The notes beneath the pieces were generated by a model. That model made no database searches. It was not told where the DNA came from and was given only the letters and a program-made list of their open reading frames with translations. The position numbers and the translations under genes are program-made. Source: Chitinophagales bacterium (GTDB taxonomy: Bacteria; Bacteroidota; Bacteroidia; Chitinophagales; Chitinophagaceae). From it: 5,867 nucleotides of DNA. The stretch is taken from assembly GCA_015654495.1 (NCBI GenBank), contig JAATGW010000138.1:1-5867 (forward strand). Direction: 5' to 3'. Below are positions 1-5,481 of this stretch, in pieces (within the stretch, counting starts at the first letter, position 1; each line of letters opens with the position of its first letter).

Positions 1-989
1 CCTTCGGCTTTCTGCAGAAAATCCTGCAGCGACTGACCACGTTCACGCAGGTACTGTAACCTTTGTTTTGCGAGACTTTTCTCACTTTCACGTGTACGCA
101 CCTGACCCAGAAAATCATTATACGAATGCTGCATCCGCTGCAGTTCTTTTTCCTTTTCCACAAAGCCCAGTTTTTCCTGTTCAACTGATGCTTCTTCCAA
201 TGCAATCGTGGCCTCAAGCTGGTGTTTGCGATCTGTTTCCGTTTGCTGCTGTTCAGTAAGATCTCTATAGGTTAGATTGAATCCTTCCAGCGCTGCTTTT
301 GCCAGCTCAACACTTACAACTTTATAAGCTTTGCGGATCTCATAATATTTCTCCGCCTTTTTGGCCTGGCTTTCCAGCATTTTCAGCTGGTTATTGATTT
401 CAAAAAGAAGATCTTCTATCCTGTTCAGGTCCTGCTCGGTAGCATCGAGTTTGAGACGGGCTTCTTTCTTTCTTGTTTTGTAGATGGAAATGCCTGCAGC
501 CTGCTCCAGCATCTTACGACGGCTATTGTCCTTATCTTTTATGATATCGTCCACCATTCCCAATTCGATAATAGCATAGCTGTCGGTGCTCACACCTGTA
601 TCGAGAAAGAGGTTATGAATATCTTTCAACCGGCATTGTACGTCGTTCAGCCGATATTCGCTTTCACCGCTCTTATAAAATTTTCGGGTAACCGTAACAG
701 TATTGAATTCTGTCGGCAGAAGATTACGGGTATTTTCAAATGTGAGGCTCACTTCTGCCAGACCGCTGGCGCTTCTTGAACGGGAACCATTAAATACTAG
801 GCTCTCCAGGTTCTCGCTTCGGAGATTGCTGATCTTGTGTTCTCCGATTACCCAGCGGATACTATCTACAATATTGCTCTTGCCGCAGCCATTAGGGCCG
901 ATAATACCGGTAATGCCTTCGTCAAAATTAATTGTGGTTTTGTCAGCGAAGCTTTTAAATCCTTTTATTTCTAAACTCTTTAGTCTCAC
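1..989 (-). CDS. smc: Chromosome segregation protein SMC, N-terminal 329 residues (cut by left edge)
   Basis: SMC is the ATPase of the bacterial SMC-ScpAB condensin, which loads on DNA and helps individualise sister chromosomes. I translated the minus strand from a GTG at 987-989; the protein runs off the left edge after codon 329. Seen: an N-terminal SLEIKGFKSFADKT strand, Walker A GPNGCGKS at residues 31-38, a likely R-loop arginine at 57 within GEHKISNLR, and a conserved helix around LEQAAGISIYKTRKKE (161-176). From about residue 180 a long charged, heptad-like coiled coil begins. The hinge, second coil, signature motif and Walker B lie outside the window. The GTG fits the usual SMC beginning (MRLK-SLEIKGFKSF); no in-frame ATG lies just upstream and no Shine-Dalgarno is visible, as is common in Bacteroidota. 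The Q-loop glutamine expected near residue 143 is leucine (AIIELGMV). It is divergent from the EcsC-family gene. The family call is very secure. Confidence 0.96.
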   Translation of the reverse strand, partial: MRLKSLEIKGFKSFADKTTINFDEGITGIIGPNGCGKSNIVDSIRWVIGEHKISNLRSENLESLVFNGSRSRSASGLAEVSLTFENTRNLLPTEFNTVTVTRKFYKSGESEYRLNDVQCRLKDIHNLFLDTGVSTDSYAIIELGMVDDIIKDKDNSRRKMLEQAAGISIYKTRKKEARLKLDATEQDLNRIEDLLFEINNQLKMLESQAKKAEKYYEIRKAYKVVSVELAKAALEGFNLTYRDLTEQQQTETDRKHQLEATIALEEASVEQEKLGFVEKEKELQRMQHSYNDFLGQVRTRESEKSLAKQRLQYLRERGQSLQDFLQKAE

Positions 990-1086
990 TATTCGTTCGT
1001 TTTTTAAAGTAATGGAGGCAAATATAACAGAACAGGTTTCCAAATCAGCTCGCGGAAGGCAGCGGGGCTTCATTATTATTCCCAAA

Positions 1087-1250
1087 TTATTCACAAAAAC
1101 CCTGCCCTTCTGAAACCCAATACCGGCGCGGGCTTCAAAGAAAAACAGTTATACACAAGATGTGTAAAAAAACCCTGAATTGTATTGTTTTTATTGTTAA
1201 ATGATAGCCATTCGCTATCCATTTCCCCGATGAAAAGCAACTTATTCACT
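1087..1250 (+). promoter_or_regulatory. Cluster of DnaA-box-like nonamers
   Basis: Two exact matches to the DnaA box consensus TTATNCACA lie on the plus strand: TTATTCACA at 1087-1095 and TTATACACA at 1149-1157. A one-mismatch copy, TTATTCACT, is at 1242-1250. A one-mismatch copy in the opposite orientation, TGTGTAAAA, is at 1161-1169; with the 1149 box it forms an inverted pair separated by AGA. Seen: the matches and the AT-rich surroundings. Inferred: DnaA could bind here as a regulator of smc or the EcsC-family gene, as a titration site, or as part of an origin. No dnaA, dnaN or other origin-linked gene is in the window. Chance matches in AT-rich DNA are the main alternative. Confidence 0.35.
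1201..1223. repeat. Small inverted repeat upstream of the EcsC-family gene
   Basis: GATAGC at 1203-1208 and GCTATC at 1214-1219 form a perfect 6-bp stem around a 5-base loop. With a one-base bulge the pairing extends outwards to ATG and CAT. It lies about 80 bp before the EcsC-family start. It could be an operator or a leader hairpin. No T-run follows on the plus strand, so it is not a standard terminator. Confidence 0.3.
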
Positions 1251-1303
1251 ATATTCTTTATCTGTTTGAAACCTTCAACAATTAAATCTGTTGTTATAAT
1301 ATT

Positions 1304-2083
1304 ATGGATGTGATCAACCGATATGAAAAAGAAGCTTCAATGGACCTCAGGATCTGGCAACAAAAGATGCAGAGAAAACCTTCCATGCGGGCACGTGTGT
1401 CAAAAAGACTGCAGACAAAAATAAATTCCTATATACCTGAGAAAGTACATGAAGTGATTACTGCCGCTATCCGCGAAACAGTAAAAGGGATGATGACAGG
1501 AGCAGAATTGATCACTCCGCCACCACTCACAGGAACAGACCTTGAAGGTCGGGAAGAACAGGTTCGGGGTAAAATTAAACTATACAAGAATACAGCAGCA
1601 GCGGAAGGTGCGATCACTGGTGCCGGTGGGATATTATTGGGACTTGCCGATTTTCCGCTTTGGCTAAGCATAAAAATGAAGATGCTGATTGAAATTGCAG
1701 CGCTCTATGGTTATGATGTGAAAGATACCAGGGAGCGATTGTATATCCTCGCTATTTTTCAATTGTGTTTCTCCAGCCAGCAGCATCGCAATCTGGTTTA
1801 CAGCAAAATTGCCGCATGGGCAGCCGCACCTGAATTACCGGAGGATCTGAATTCTTTAGACTGGCGGACATTTCAGCAGGAGTACCGCGACTATATAGAT
1901 CTCGCGAAACTATTACAGCTTGTTCCGGGGATCGGAGCCGTTGTAGGTGCTTATGTCAATCATCGCCTAACCGACCACCTCGGAGAAACAGCAATAAATG
2001 CATACAGACTCAGGTATTTTTTGAAGTTCGAAGGCCGAAGTACGAAGGACGAAGTGAGTTCGACGTTGAACGTTCAACGTTGA
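1304..2083 (+). CDS. EcsC family protein
   Basis: The 259-residue protein fits the EcsC family, named after a gene next to the EcsAB ABC transporter of Bacillus subtilis; its biochemical role is unknown. Seen: a basic N-terminus (YEKEASMDLRIWQQKM), a helical region with IPEKVHEVITAAIRE (44-58), the Gly-rich core AEGAITGAGGILLGLADFPL (100-119), a IEIAALYGYD motif (129-138), and a second small-residue motif LVPGIGAVVGAYVNHRLTD (206-224). The two Gly/Ala-rich stretches suggest membrane association; there is no signal peptide. The first ATG is preferred over Met13 because the YEKEA-DLRIWQ start looks conserved from memory. The core appears to end near Lys241. The last 17 residues (EGRSTKDEVSSTLNVQR) are encoded by 7-bp tandem repeats and are probably not ancestral. 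It is a single-gene unit, divergent from smc and convergent with the aminopeptidase gene. Confidence 0.85.
   Translation: MDVINRYEKEASMDLRIWQQKMQRKPSMRARVSKRLQTKINSYIPEKVHEVITAAIRETVKGMMTGAELITPPPLTGTDLEGREEQVRGKIKLYKNTAAAEGAITGAGGILLGLADFPLWLSIKMKMLIEIAALYGYDVKDTRERLYILAIFQLCFSSQQHRNLVYSKIAAWAAAPELPEDLNSLDWRTFQQEYRDYIDLAKLLQLVPGIGAVVGAYVNHRLTDHLGETAINAYRLRYFLKFEGRSTKDEVSSTLNVQR
2029..2056. repeat. Four-copy 7-bp tandem repeat (CGAAGNN) inside the 3' end of the EcsC-family gene
   Basis: Four successive heptamers, CGAAGGC, CGAAGTA, CGAAGGA and CGAAGTG, run without interruption. They are translated as part of the EcsC-family C-terminus. As 7 is not a multiple of 3, each copy is read in a different phase, so the peptide shows no obvious repeat. 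Confidence 0.8.
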
Positions 2084-2090
2084 ACGTTTA
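2063..2090. terminator. Palindromic 7-bp repeat array over two convergent stop codons, probable bidirectional terminator
   Basis: Four heptamers, ACGTTGA, ACGTTCA, ACGTTGA and ACGTTTA, run across the junction of the two convergent genes. Because ACGTTGA and ACGTTCA are near complements, the array contains an 18-bp perfect palindrome (2063-2080) and an overlapping 20-bp perfect palindrome (2069-2088). It includes the TGA stop of the EcsC-family gene (2081-2083) and the TAA stop of the aminopeptidase gene (2088-2090, complement). The symmetry and position suggest transcription ends here from both sides. There is no long T-run and the stem is only moderately GC-rich, so terminator function is inference; the repeat itself is certain. 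Confidence 0.6.
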
Positions 2091-3473
2091 CTCACGGTAG
2101 TTCTCTATTTCGTCAATTTCGATCGGGATATTTTTACCAATTTTATCGGCACCTGATTCAGTTATAATAAAATCTTCTTCGACCCTTATACCCCCGAAAT
2201 CCCGGTAGTGGCGGAGTTGATCATAATTAATAAACGATCCGTTCTTATTTTCCTGCTCCCAACGATCCACCAGGAATGGGTTAAAATAGAGGCCGGGTTC
2301 AACAGTGAGTACGAATCCAGGTTCTAAAGCACGTCCGAGGCGGAGGGATTTTAGTCCGAATTCTTTGCTCTGAATAAGATCTTCTGTATAACCCACATAT
2401 TTTTCGCCCAGATTTTCCATATCATGTGTATCCAGGCCCATCATATGGCCAAGCCCGCATGGGAAAAGCAGGGTATGTGCACCAGCTTCAACGGCCTCAG
2501 CACTGTCTCCCTTCATAATGCCTAGTTGTATTAAACCTTCAACCAGCTGCTGGCAAACACTCAAATGCACATCACGAAAAAGAATACCCGGTTTTAAAAA
2601 CCCGGCGCCGTGGCGGAATGCATTCAGAACAATCTGGTATATCTCTTTTTGCTGATCAGAAAATTTTTTGTCCGCAGGAAATGTACGCGTCATATCCCCT
2701 GCATAGTGCATAGCTGATTCAGCTCCGCAATCTGCCAGTATCAACTGACCGGATTGAACGACTGCATCAGAATAATGATTGTGCAGAATCTCACCACGCA
2801 CAGTGAGTATTGTCGGAAAAGCGAGATCTGTGTTTTTCGCGATCACGGAGCCACGCATAGCTCCTGCGATTTCAGATTCCCTGATATTCACCCTGCCAAC
2901 TTTCATCGCAATCATAAGCATATCACCGGTAAGGTTAACCGCTTTTTCTATTTCAGCCAGTTCTTCCGGTGATTTAACTGATCTCTGTTTTACAACGGCT
3001 TTTATGAAAGCTTCCGAAGCCAGAAGTTCAACCACATTCGTTTCAACATCCAATAGTTCATGAATTTTAAGAACTGTTTCTGGCCTGTATGGTGGTAACC
3101 AATGAATACGGTTATGCTTATTCTTTAATGCGGAAAGGTCTTTTGCCAGGAGCGATAAGGGTTTGATAATTTTAACCCCTACTCCCTCTGCTAGTTCACC
3201 CAAAGCTGTAACAGGTCCCGTCCAGACCAGGTCATCAATTGTTGGTTCATTTCCGTATATACAGGTTTCGCCAGTAGCTGCATCAATAGTCGCTGCAAGC
3301 CCGGGAAGATCAATACCAAAAAAATACAGAAAACTGCTGTCCTGCCTGAAATGATAATGATTATCACGATAGCTCATACCGCTGTTTTCGTTTCCAAAAA
3401 ACAAAAGGATCCCTGAGCCAATCTGTTCCTGTAATTGTTGTCTTCTTTTTATATATATGTTTGTAGCGAACAT
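2088..3473 (-). CDS. pepP: Aminopeptidase P family protein (M24 metallopeptidase, Xaa-Pro aminopeptidase)
   Basis: Enzymes of this family remove the N-terminal residue from peptides with proline in second position, using two divalent metal ions, usually manganese. The 461-residue protein has the usual two parts: an aminopeptidase P N-terminal domain (about 1-135; FFGNENSGMSYRDNHYHFRQDSSFLYFFG at its start) and a pita-bread M24 domain (about 170-440). All five metal ligands are visible: Asp248 (LADCGAES), Asp260 (YAGDMTRTF), His343 (GLGHMMGLDTHD), Glu392 (TVEPGLYF) and Glu432 (GIRVEED). His350 and His231 fit the second-sphere histidines. Length is near that of E. coli PepP (about 440). No signal peptide is seen, so it is probably cytoplasmic. 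The first Met gives a complete N-terminal domain. It stands alone, convergent with the EcsC-family gene. Family call is secure; the strict Xaa-Pro preference and the symbol are less so. Confidence 0.93.
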   Translation of the reverse strand: MFATNIYIKRRQQLQEQIGSGILLFFGNENSGMSYRDNHYHFRQDSSFLYFFGIDLPGLAATIDAATGETCIYGNEPTIDDLVWTGPVTALGELAEGVGVKIIKPLSLLAKDLSALKNKHNRIHWLPPYRPETVLKIHELLDVETNVVELLASEAFIKAVVKQRSVKSPEELAEIEKAVNLTGDMLMIAMKVGRVNIRESEIAGAMRGSVIAKNTDLAFPTILTVRGEILHNHYSDAVVQSGQLILADCGAESAMHYAGDMTRTFPADKKFSDQQKEIYQIVLNAFRHGAGFLKPGILFRDVHLSVCQQLVEGLIQLGIMKGDSAEAVEAGAHTLLFPCGLGHMMGLDTHDMENLGEKYVGYTEDLIQSKEFGLKSLRLGRALEPGFVLTVEPGLYFNPFLVDRWEQENKNGSFINYDQLRHYRDFGGIRVEEDFIITESGADKIGKNIPIEIDEIENYRE

Positions 3474-3504
3474 GGTTTGAGATTGAAAATAAAAATAGGA
3501 AATT

Positions 3505-3548
3505 AGTTCATAGTTGATAGTTCATAGTTGATAGTTCATAGTTCATAG
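3505..3548. repeat. Six-copy 7-bp tandem repeat, AGTT(C/G)AT family (left outer arm)
   Basis: Six unbroken heptamers run from 3505 to 3546 in the order AGTTCAT, AGTTGAT, AGTTCAT, AGTTGAT, AGTTCAT, AGTTCAT, then AG. Variation is confined to one base (C or G). The reverse complement of the unit (CTATGAA in rotated form) makes up the array at 3741-3817, so the two can pair. The array starts about 30 bp upstream of the pepP start. Confidence 0.9.
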
Positions 3549-3551
3549 ATT

Positions 3552-3586
3552 GGCAGAAGGCAGTAGGCAGTAGGCAGTAGGCAGAA
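3552..3586. repeat. Five-copy 7-bp tandem repeat, GGCAGTA family (left inner arm)
   Basis: Heptamers GGCAGAA, GGCAGTA three times, and GGCAGAA lie end to end. The same family recurs in opposite orientation at 5751-5778 (CTACTGC three times and a variant) and, degenerately, at 3693-3720 (TGCCTCC-like). Recurrence at separate sites in under 6 kb points to a dispersed, probably genome-wide, repeat family. Confidence 0.9.
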
Positions 3587-3692
3587 GAAACAGCCGGTAC
3601 CAGTTCATCCGGGTTTCTAATTGTTACAAATTAATATAGAAATAAATTATTGTAATGTTACTGGCTACTATCTATTGACTTTAGACTTCTTT

Positions 3693-3720
3693 TGCCTCAT
3701 TACTCCTGCCTCCTGCCTGT
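3693..3720. repeat. Degenerate 7-bp repeat, TGCCTCC family (right inner arm)
   Basis: Four heptamers, TGCCTCA, TTACTCC, TGCCTCC and TGCCTGT, are degenerate reverse complements of the GGCAGTA units at 3552-3586. They form the inner right arm of the nested inverted structure. Just upstream, TTGACTTTAGACTTC (about 3675-3689) may be the remains of another heptamer family. Confidence 0.65.
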
Positions 3721-3740
3721 CCGGCACTGCGGACCAGAAC

Positions 3741-3817
3741 CTATGAACTTCCAACTATGAACTATGAACTATCAACCATGAACCATGAACTATGAACTAT
3801 GAACTATGAACTATGAC
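3741..3817. repeat. Eleven-copy 7-bp tandem repeat, CTATGAA family (right outer arm)
   Basis: Eleven consecutive heptamers: CTATGAA seven times, with CTTCCAA, CTATCAA and two CCATGAA variants interspersed, and a final CTATGAC. The unit is the reverse complement of the 3505-3548 family, and the CTATCAA variant mirrors AGTTGAT there. It is the longest array in the window and ends 29 bp before the oxidoreductase ATG. Confidence 0.9.
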
Positions 3818-3846
3818 TATTATCTAATTTCATCAAAATCAAAAAA

Positions 3847-4188
3847 ATGAACAATATCAGGTGGGGCATTCTGGGTTGCGGAAGGATTGCGCATAAATTT
3901 GCCAACGATCTGAAACACGCAGGTGGTGGAATACTCTCGGCAGTAGCATCGAGGTCAGTCGATAATGCAAGGGAATTCGCAAAAAAATTTCCTGCAAAGC
4001 ATATCCATGGCAGTTATGATGACCTTGTAAACAATCCAGAAGTAGACATCATTTATGTAGCTACTCCTCATGGCCTGCACAGGGACCATTCTATTTTTTG
4101 CCTGGAGCATAAAAAAGCGGTGCTCTGCGAAAAGGCTTTTGCATTGAACAGCAGACAGGTATCAGAAATGATCGAATGTGCGAGATAA
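3847..4188 (+). CDS. N-terminal fragment: NAD(P)-binding Rossmann domain of the broken oxidoreductase
   Basis: This is the part translated before the premature TAA, 113 residues. It starts with the beta strand and dinucleotide-binding loop WGILGCGRIAHKFAND (6-21), has VASRS (33-37) after the second strand, VDIIYVATPHGLHRDH (66-81), and the catalytic-lysine motif CEKAFALN (94-101) with Lys96. The usual EKP proline is Ala97 here. The ATG is well supported because the glycine loop begins within ten residues. Alone it lacks the beta-sheet domain that supplies most of the active site and dimer interface. Confidence 0.6.
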   Translation: MNNIRWGILGCGRIAHKFANDLKHAGGGILSAVASRSVDNAREFAKKFPAKHIHGSYDDLVNNPEVDIIYVATPHGLHRDHSIFCLEHKKAVLCEKAFALNSRQVSEMIECAR

Positions 4189-4203
4189 AATAATACTTTT
4201 CTG

Positions 4204-4839
4204 ATGGAGGCGATGTGGACAAAATTTGTTCCTCATTATCTTACAACAATGAAAATGGTAAATGAGGGCCGGTTAGGAAAGATCCGGAGTATGCAGGTCA
4301 ATTTCGGGTTTGCAACCGACCCGTCGTTTCCGCAACGATTATTTAAACCCGAACTCGGTGGCGGCACTTTGATGGATATTGGCATATACAATGTTTTTCT
4401 CACTTTATCGGTATTGGGTGTTCCGGATGAAATTGATGCCTGGATGAAAGAATCCGATTCAGGAGTTGATGAACAGATGGCTGTGGTGTTCCGTTATAAA
4501 GATGGAAGTTTTGCCCAGTTGTTATCCAGTTTCCTAACCAACCTTGGAACAGAAGCAGATATCAACGGCGAACGCGGACGAATAAAACTCAACTCCAGGT
4601 TCTACGAACCGGTATCTACTTCCATCTCCTGGTTCCCCGGCCGTGCAGACAGTAAAGAAAATATTCCTTTTGATAAAGAAGAAGGCTGGGGCTATCAGTA
4701 CCAGATCAGGCATGCGCATGAATGCTTACGAAAAGGGCTAACCGAAAGCCCGGTTATGTCGCTTAGCGACAGCCTTGAGCTGATGCAGGTGTTGGATGCA
4801 ATTCGGGACAAAGCGGGACTCAGGTATGCTGTTGATTAA
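4204..4839 (+). CDS. C-terminal fragment: substrate domain of the broken oxidoreductase
   Basis: After the stop the frame stays open for 216 codons; the first ATG (4204) is simply the conserved methionine of FLMEAMWT, five codons past the stop, not a likely real start. No ribosome binding site is visible before it. Seen, in full-gene numbering: LGKIRSMQVNFGF (about 143-155), GGGTLMDIGIY (171-181) with probable catalytic Asp177 and Tyr181, and a late YQIRHAHECLRKGLTESP region ending in LMQVLDAIRDKAGL. It is probably untranslated unless re-initiation or stop suppression occurs. Confidence 0.5.
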   Translation: MEAMWTKFVPHYLTTMKMVNEGRLGKIRSMQVNFGFATDPSFPQRLFKPELGGGTLMDIGIYNVFLTLSVLGVPDEIDAWMKESDSGVDEQMAVVFRYKDGSFAQLLSSFLTNLGTEADINGERGRIKLNSRFYEPVSTSISWFPGRADSKENIPFDKEEGWGYQYQIRHAHECLRKGLTESPVMSLSDSLELMQVLDAIRDKAGLRYAVD

Positions 4840-4873
4840 AGCTGATCAGCACCTCGTATGGCCAACCTCGCCA

Positions 4874-4910
4874 AAAACACCTCCGAGGTCTAAGACCCCG
4901 GAGGTGTTTT
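4874..4910. terminator. Strong bidirectional intrinsic terminator
   Basis: AAAACACCTCCG (4874-4885) pairs perfectly with CGGAGGTGTTTT (4899-4910). Inside, after one A-C mismatch, GGTC (4887-4890) pairs with GACC (4894-4897) around a TAA loop. This gives a long GC-rich stem flanked by A and T runs on both sides, able to stop transcription in either direction. It starts 35 bp after the oxidoreductase stop and ends 3 bp from the convergent lipoprotein stop, as expected for a shared terminator. Confidence 0.9.
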
Positions 4911-4913
4911 ATG

Positions 4914-5303
4914 CTAACGTGAGAGTTCGTAAGTGCCTCCGTTTGTTGCACTATCATCCCATCCCCAGTTGCCTAAAATCTTATTCTGCTGCGGGTAATA
5001 TGCGCCGACAATTGAATATTCATTACCGGTGTCAAGCATAGTATAAGTTCCGGTAATGATGTTGTTGTTATCCATCTCCCATTCCCCGGAACCTTTTACA
5101 ACTCCTGACGAATTCAACTCTTCCAATACACCGTTCGCTTTAAAATTCAGACTGAAGAATCCTTTGTCCGGCGAAGGATCTACTGTAAAATTTCCTTTCC
5201 AAACTCCCTGAAGGTTGCCTGGTTTTTGTGTTTCATCTTTTTTACATGAGCTAAAGCCTGCCAGCACTGTAATGAACAATGCAATAATTCCTGTGAATTT
5301 CAT
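4914..5303 (-). CDS. Small predicted lipoprotein with a lipocalin-like beta pattern
   Basis: I do not recognise a named family. The 129-residue product begins with a type II signal peptide: Met-Lys, a hydrophobic stretch (GIIALFITVLAGF) and the junction FSSC with Cys20 as the lipid-carrying residue. Phe at -3 is less usual than Leu but plausible in Bacteroidota. KKDETQKPGN then forms a charged linker. The mature part has alternating short strands: LQGVWKGNF (31-39), FFSLNFKANGVLEEL (49-63), GSGEWEMDNNNIITGTYTML (71-90), EYSIVGAYYP (95-104) and ILGNWGWDD (109-117). Repeated G-x-W and F-x-x-x-G elements suggest a small lipocalin-like beta barrel, perhaps ligand-binding, anchored to the outer or inner membrane. 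The start is fixed by the signal peptide. A possible promoter (TTT, 19 bp, TAATTTTA) lies upstream on the minus strand but is weak. It stands alone and shares its terminator with the converging oxidoreductase pseudogene. Confidence 0.75.
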   Translation of the reverse strand: MKFTGIIALFITVLAGFSSCKKDETQKPGNLQGVWKGNFTVDPSPDKGFFSLNFKANGVLEELNSSGVVKGSGEWEMDNNNIITGTYTMLDTGNEYSIVGAYYPQQNKILGNWGWDDSATNGGTYELSR

Positions 5304-5481
5304 TTTAACTTTTTTTGATTGTAATTCGATATTGACAGGATAAAATTATCCGCATACAATTCTTTAGAAACATGTCAATGTATAACCAGCAGAATAATTG
5401 AGCAGAATGATGAAATCAGTCAGCAGACGGAATTATTGAAGCAAGAGCTAGAGAAAGAGGAACAGAAACAGAAACAGAAAG

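Larger units (their letters stand above)
990..1303. other. Divergent intergenic region between smc and the EcsC-family gene
   Basis: These 314 bp hold no convincing coding sequence. The part from about 1141 on is strongly AT-rich. It contains DnaA-box-like nonamers (1087-1095, 1149-1157, 1161-1169, 1242-1250) and a small hairpin (1201-1223), each listed separately. Promoters for both divergent genes should lie here, but I could not place a Bacteroidota-type -33/-7 pair (TTTG and TAnnTTTG) with confidence on either strand. Confidence 0.7.
3474..3846. other. Repeat-rich intergenic region between pepP and the oxidoreductase pseudogene
   Basis: These 373 bp between divergent genes hold no credible gene. 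Heptamer arrays fill both flanks (3505-3548, 3552-3586, 3693-3720, 3741-3817). The AT-rich middle (about 3615-3690) is the most likely place for divergent promoters, but I found no clear -33/-7 pair. The right array ends about 30 bp before the oxidoreductase ATG, so it probably lies in that gene's 5' untranslated region or promoter. Confidence 0.75.
3847..4839 (+). pseudogene. Gfo/Idh/MocA family oxidoreductase, interrupted by one in-frame stop
   Basis: Members of this family are NAD(P)-dependent oxidoreductases acting on sugars, inositols or diols. Read in one frame, the locus has 330 codons before the final TAA, the normal length for the family, with a single internal TAA at 4186-4188 (codon 114). 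The sequence around it reads ECAR-stop-NNTFLMEAMWTKF, which joins perfectly as a family protein if the stop was a Glu (GAA), Lys (AAA) or Gln (CAA) codon; no frameshift or deletion is seen. The FLMEAMWT motif and a tyrosine in place of the usual catalytic histidine (DIGIY, Tyr181) point to the dimeric dihydrodiol dehydrogenase-like subgroup. The stop leaves the Rossmann domain without the substrate domain, so the product should be inactive. As nothing else is damaged, the mutation is recent or a sequencing error. Suppression of UAA seems unlikely. The substrate cannot be told. Confidence 0.85.

Noticed and set aside
68..259. A 63-codon plus-strand open frame at the left end
   Set aside because: It lies entirely opposite the smc coiled coil and is low-complexity in composition; nothing supports expression.
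703..1113. A 136-codon plus-strand open frame opposite the start of smc
   Set aside because: It is the antisense shadow of the smc head domain and has no recognisable domain; the smc reading has Walker A and other family motifs.
2754..3354. Three plus-strand open frames opposite the aminopeptidase gene
   Set aside because: All are antisense to a gene with complete metal-site motifs and have no family features.
3505..3817. CRISPR array
   Set aside because: The repeats are contiguous 7-bp units with no spacers, and no cas gene is present.
4186..4203. Programmed frameshift or a separate second gene starting at 4204
   Set aside because: Both halves are in the same frame, so no shift is needed, and the ATG at 4204 is an internal conserved methionine without a ribosome binding site; a nonsense change is the simplest reading.
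4841..4850. Perfect 10-bp palindrome GCTGATCAGC just after the oxidoreductase stop
   Set aside because: Too short to interpret alone, and the nearby strong hairpin already explains termination.
4796..5041. An 81-codon plus-strand frame overlapping the terminator and lipoprotein 3' end
   Set aside because: It starts inside the oxidoreductase frame, runs through a strong terminator hairpin and is antisense to the lipoprotein gene.
5317..5389. E. coli-like promoter (TTGACA followed by an AT-rich -10) upstream of the lipoprotein gene on the minus strand
   Set aside because: The TTGACA box has poor spacing to any -10, and Bacteroidota sigma factors prefer TTTG and TAnnTTTG; the alternative TAATTTTA box is only a weak match, so no promoter is annotated.
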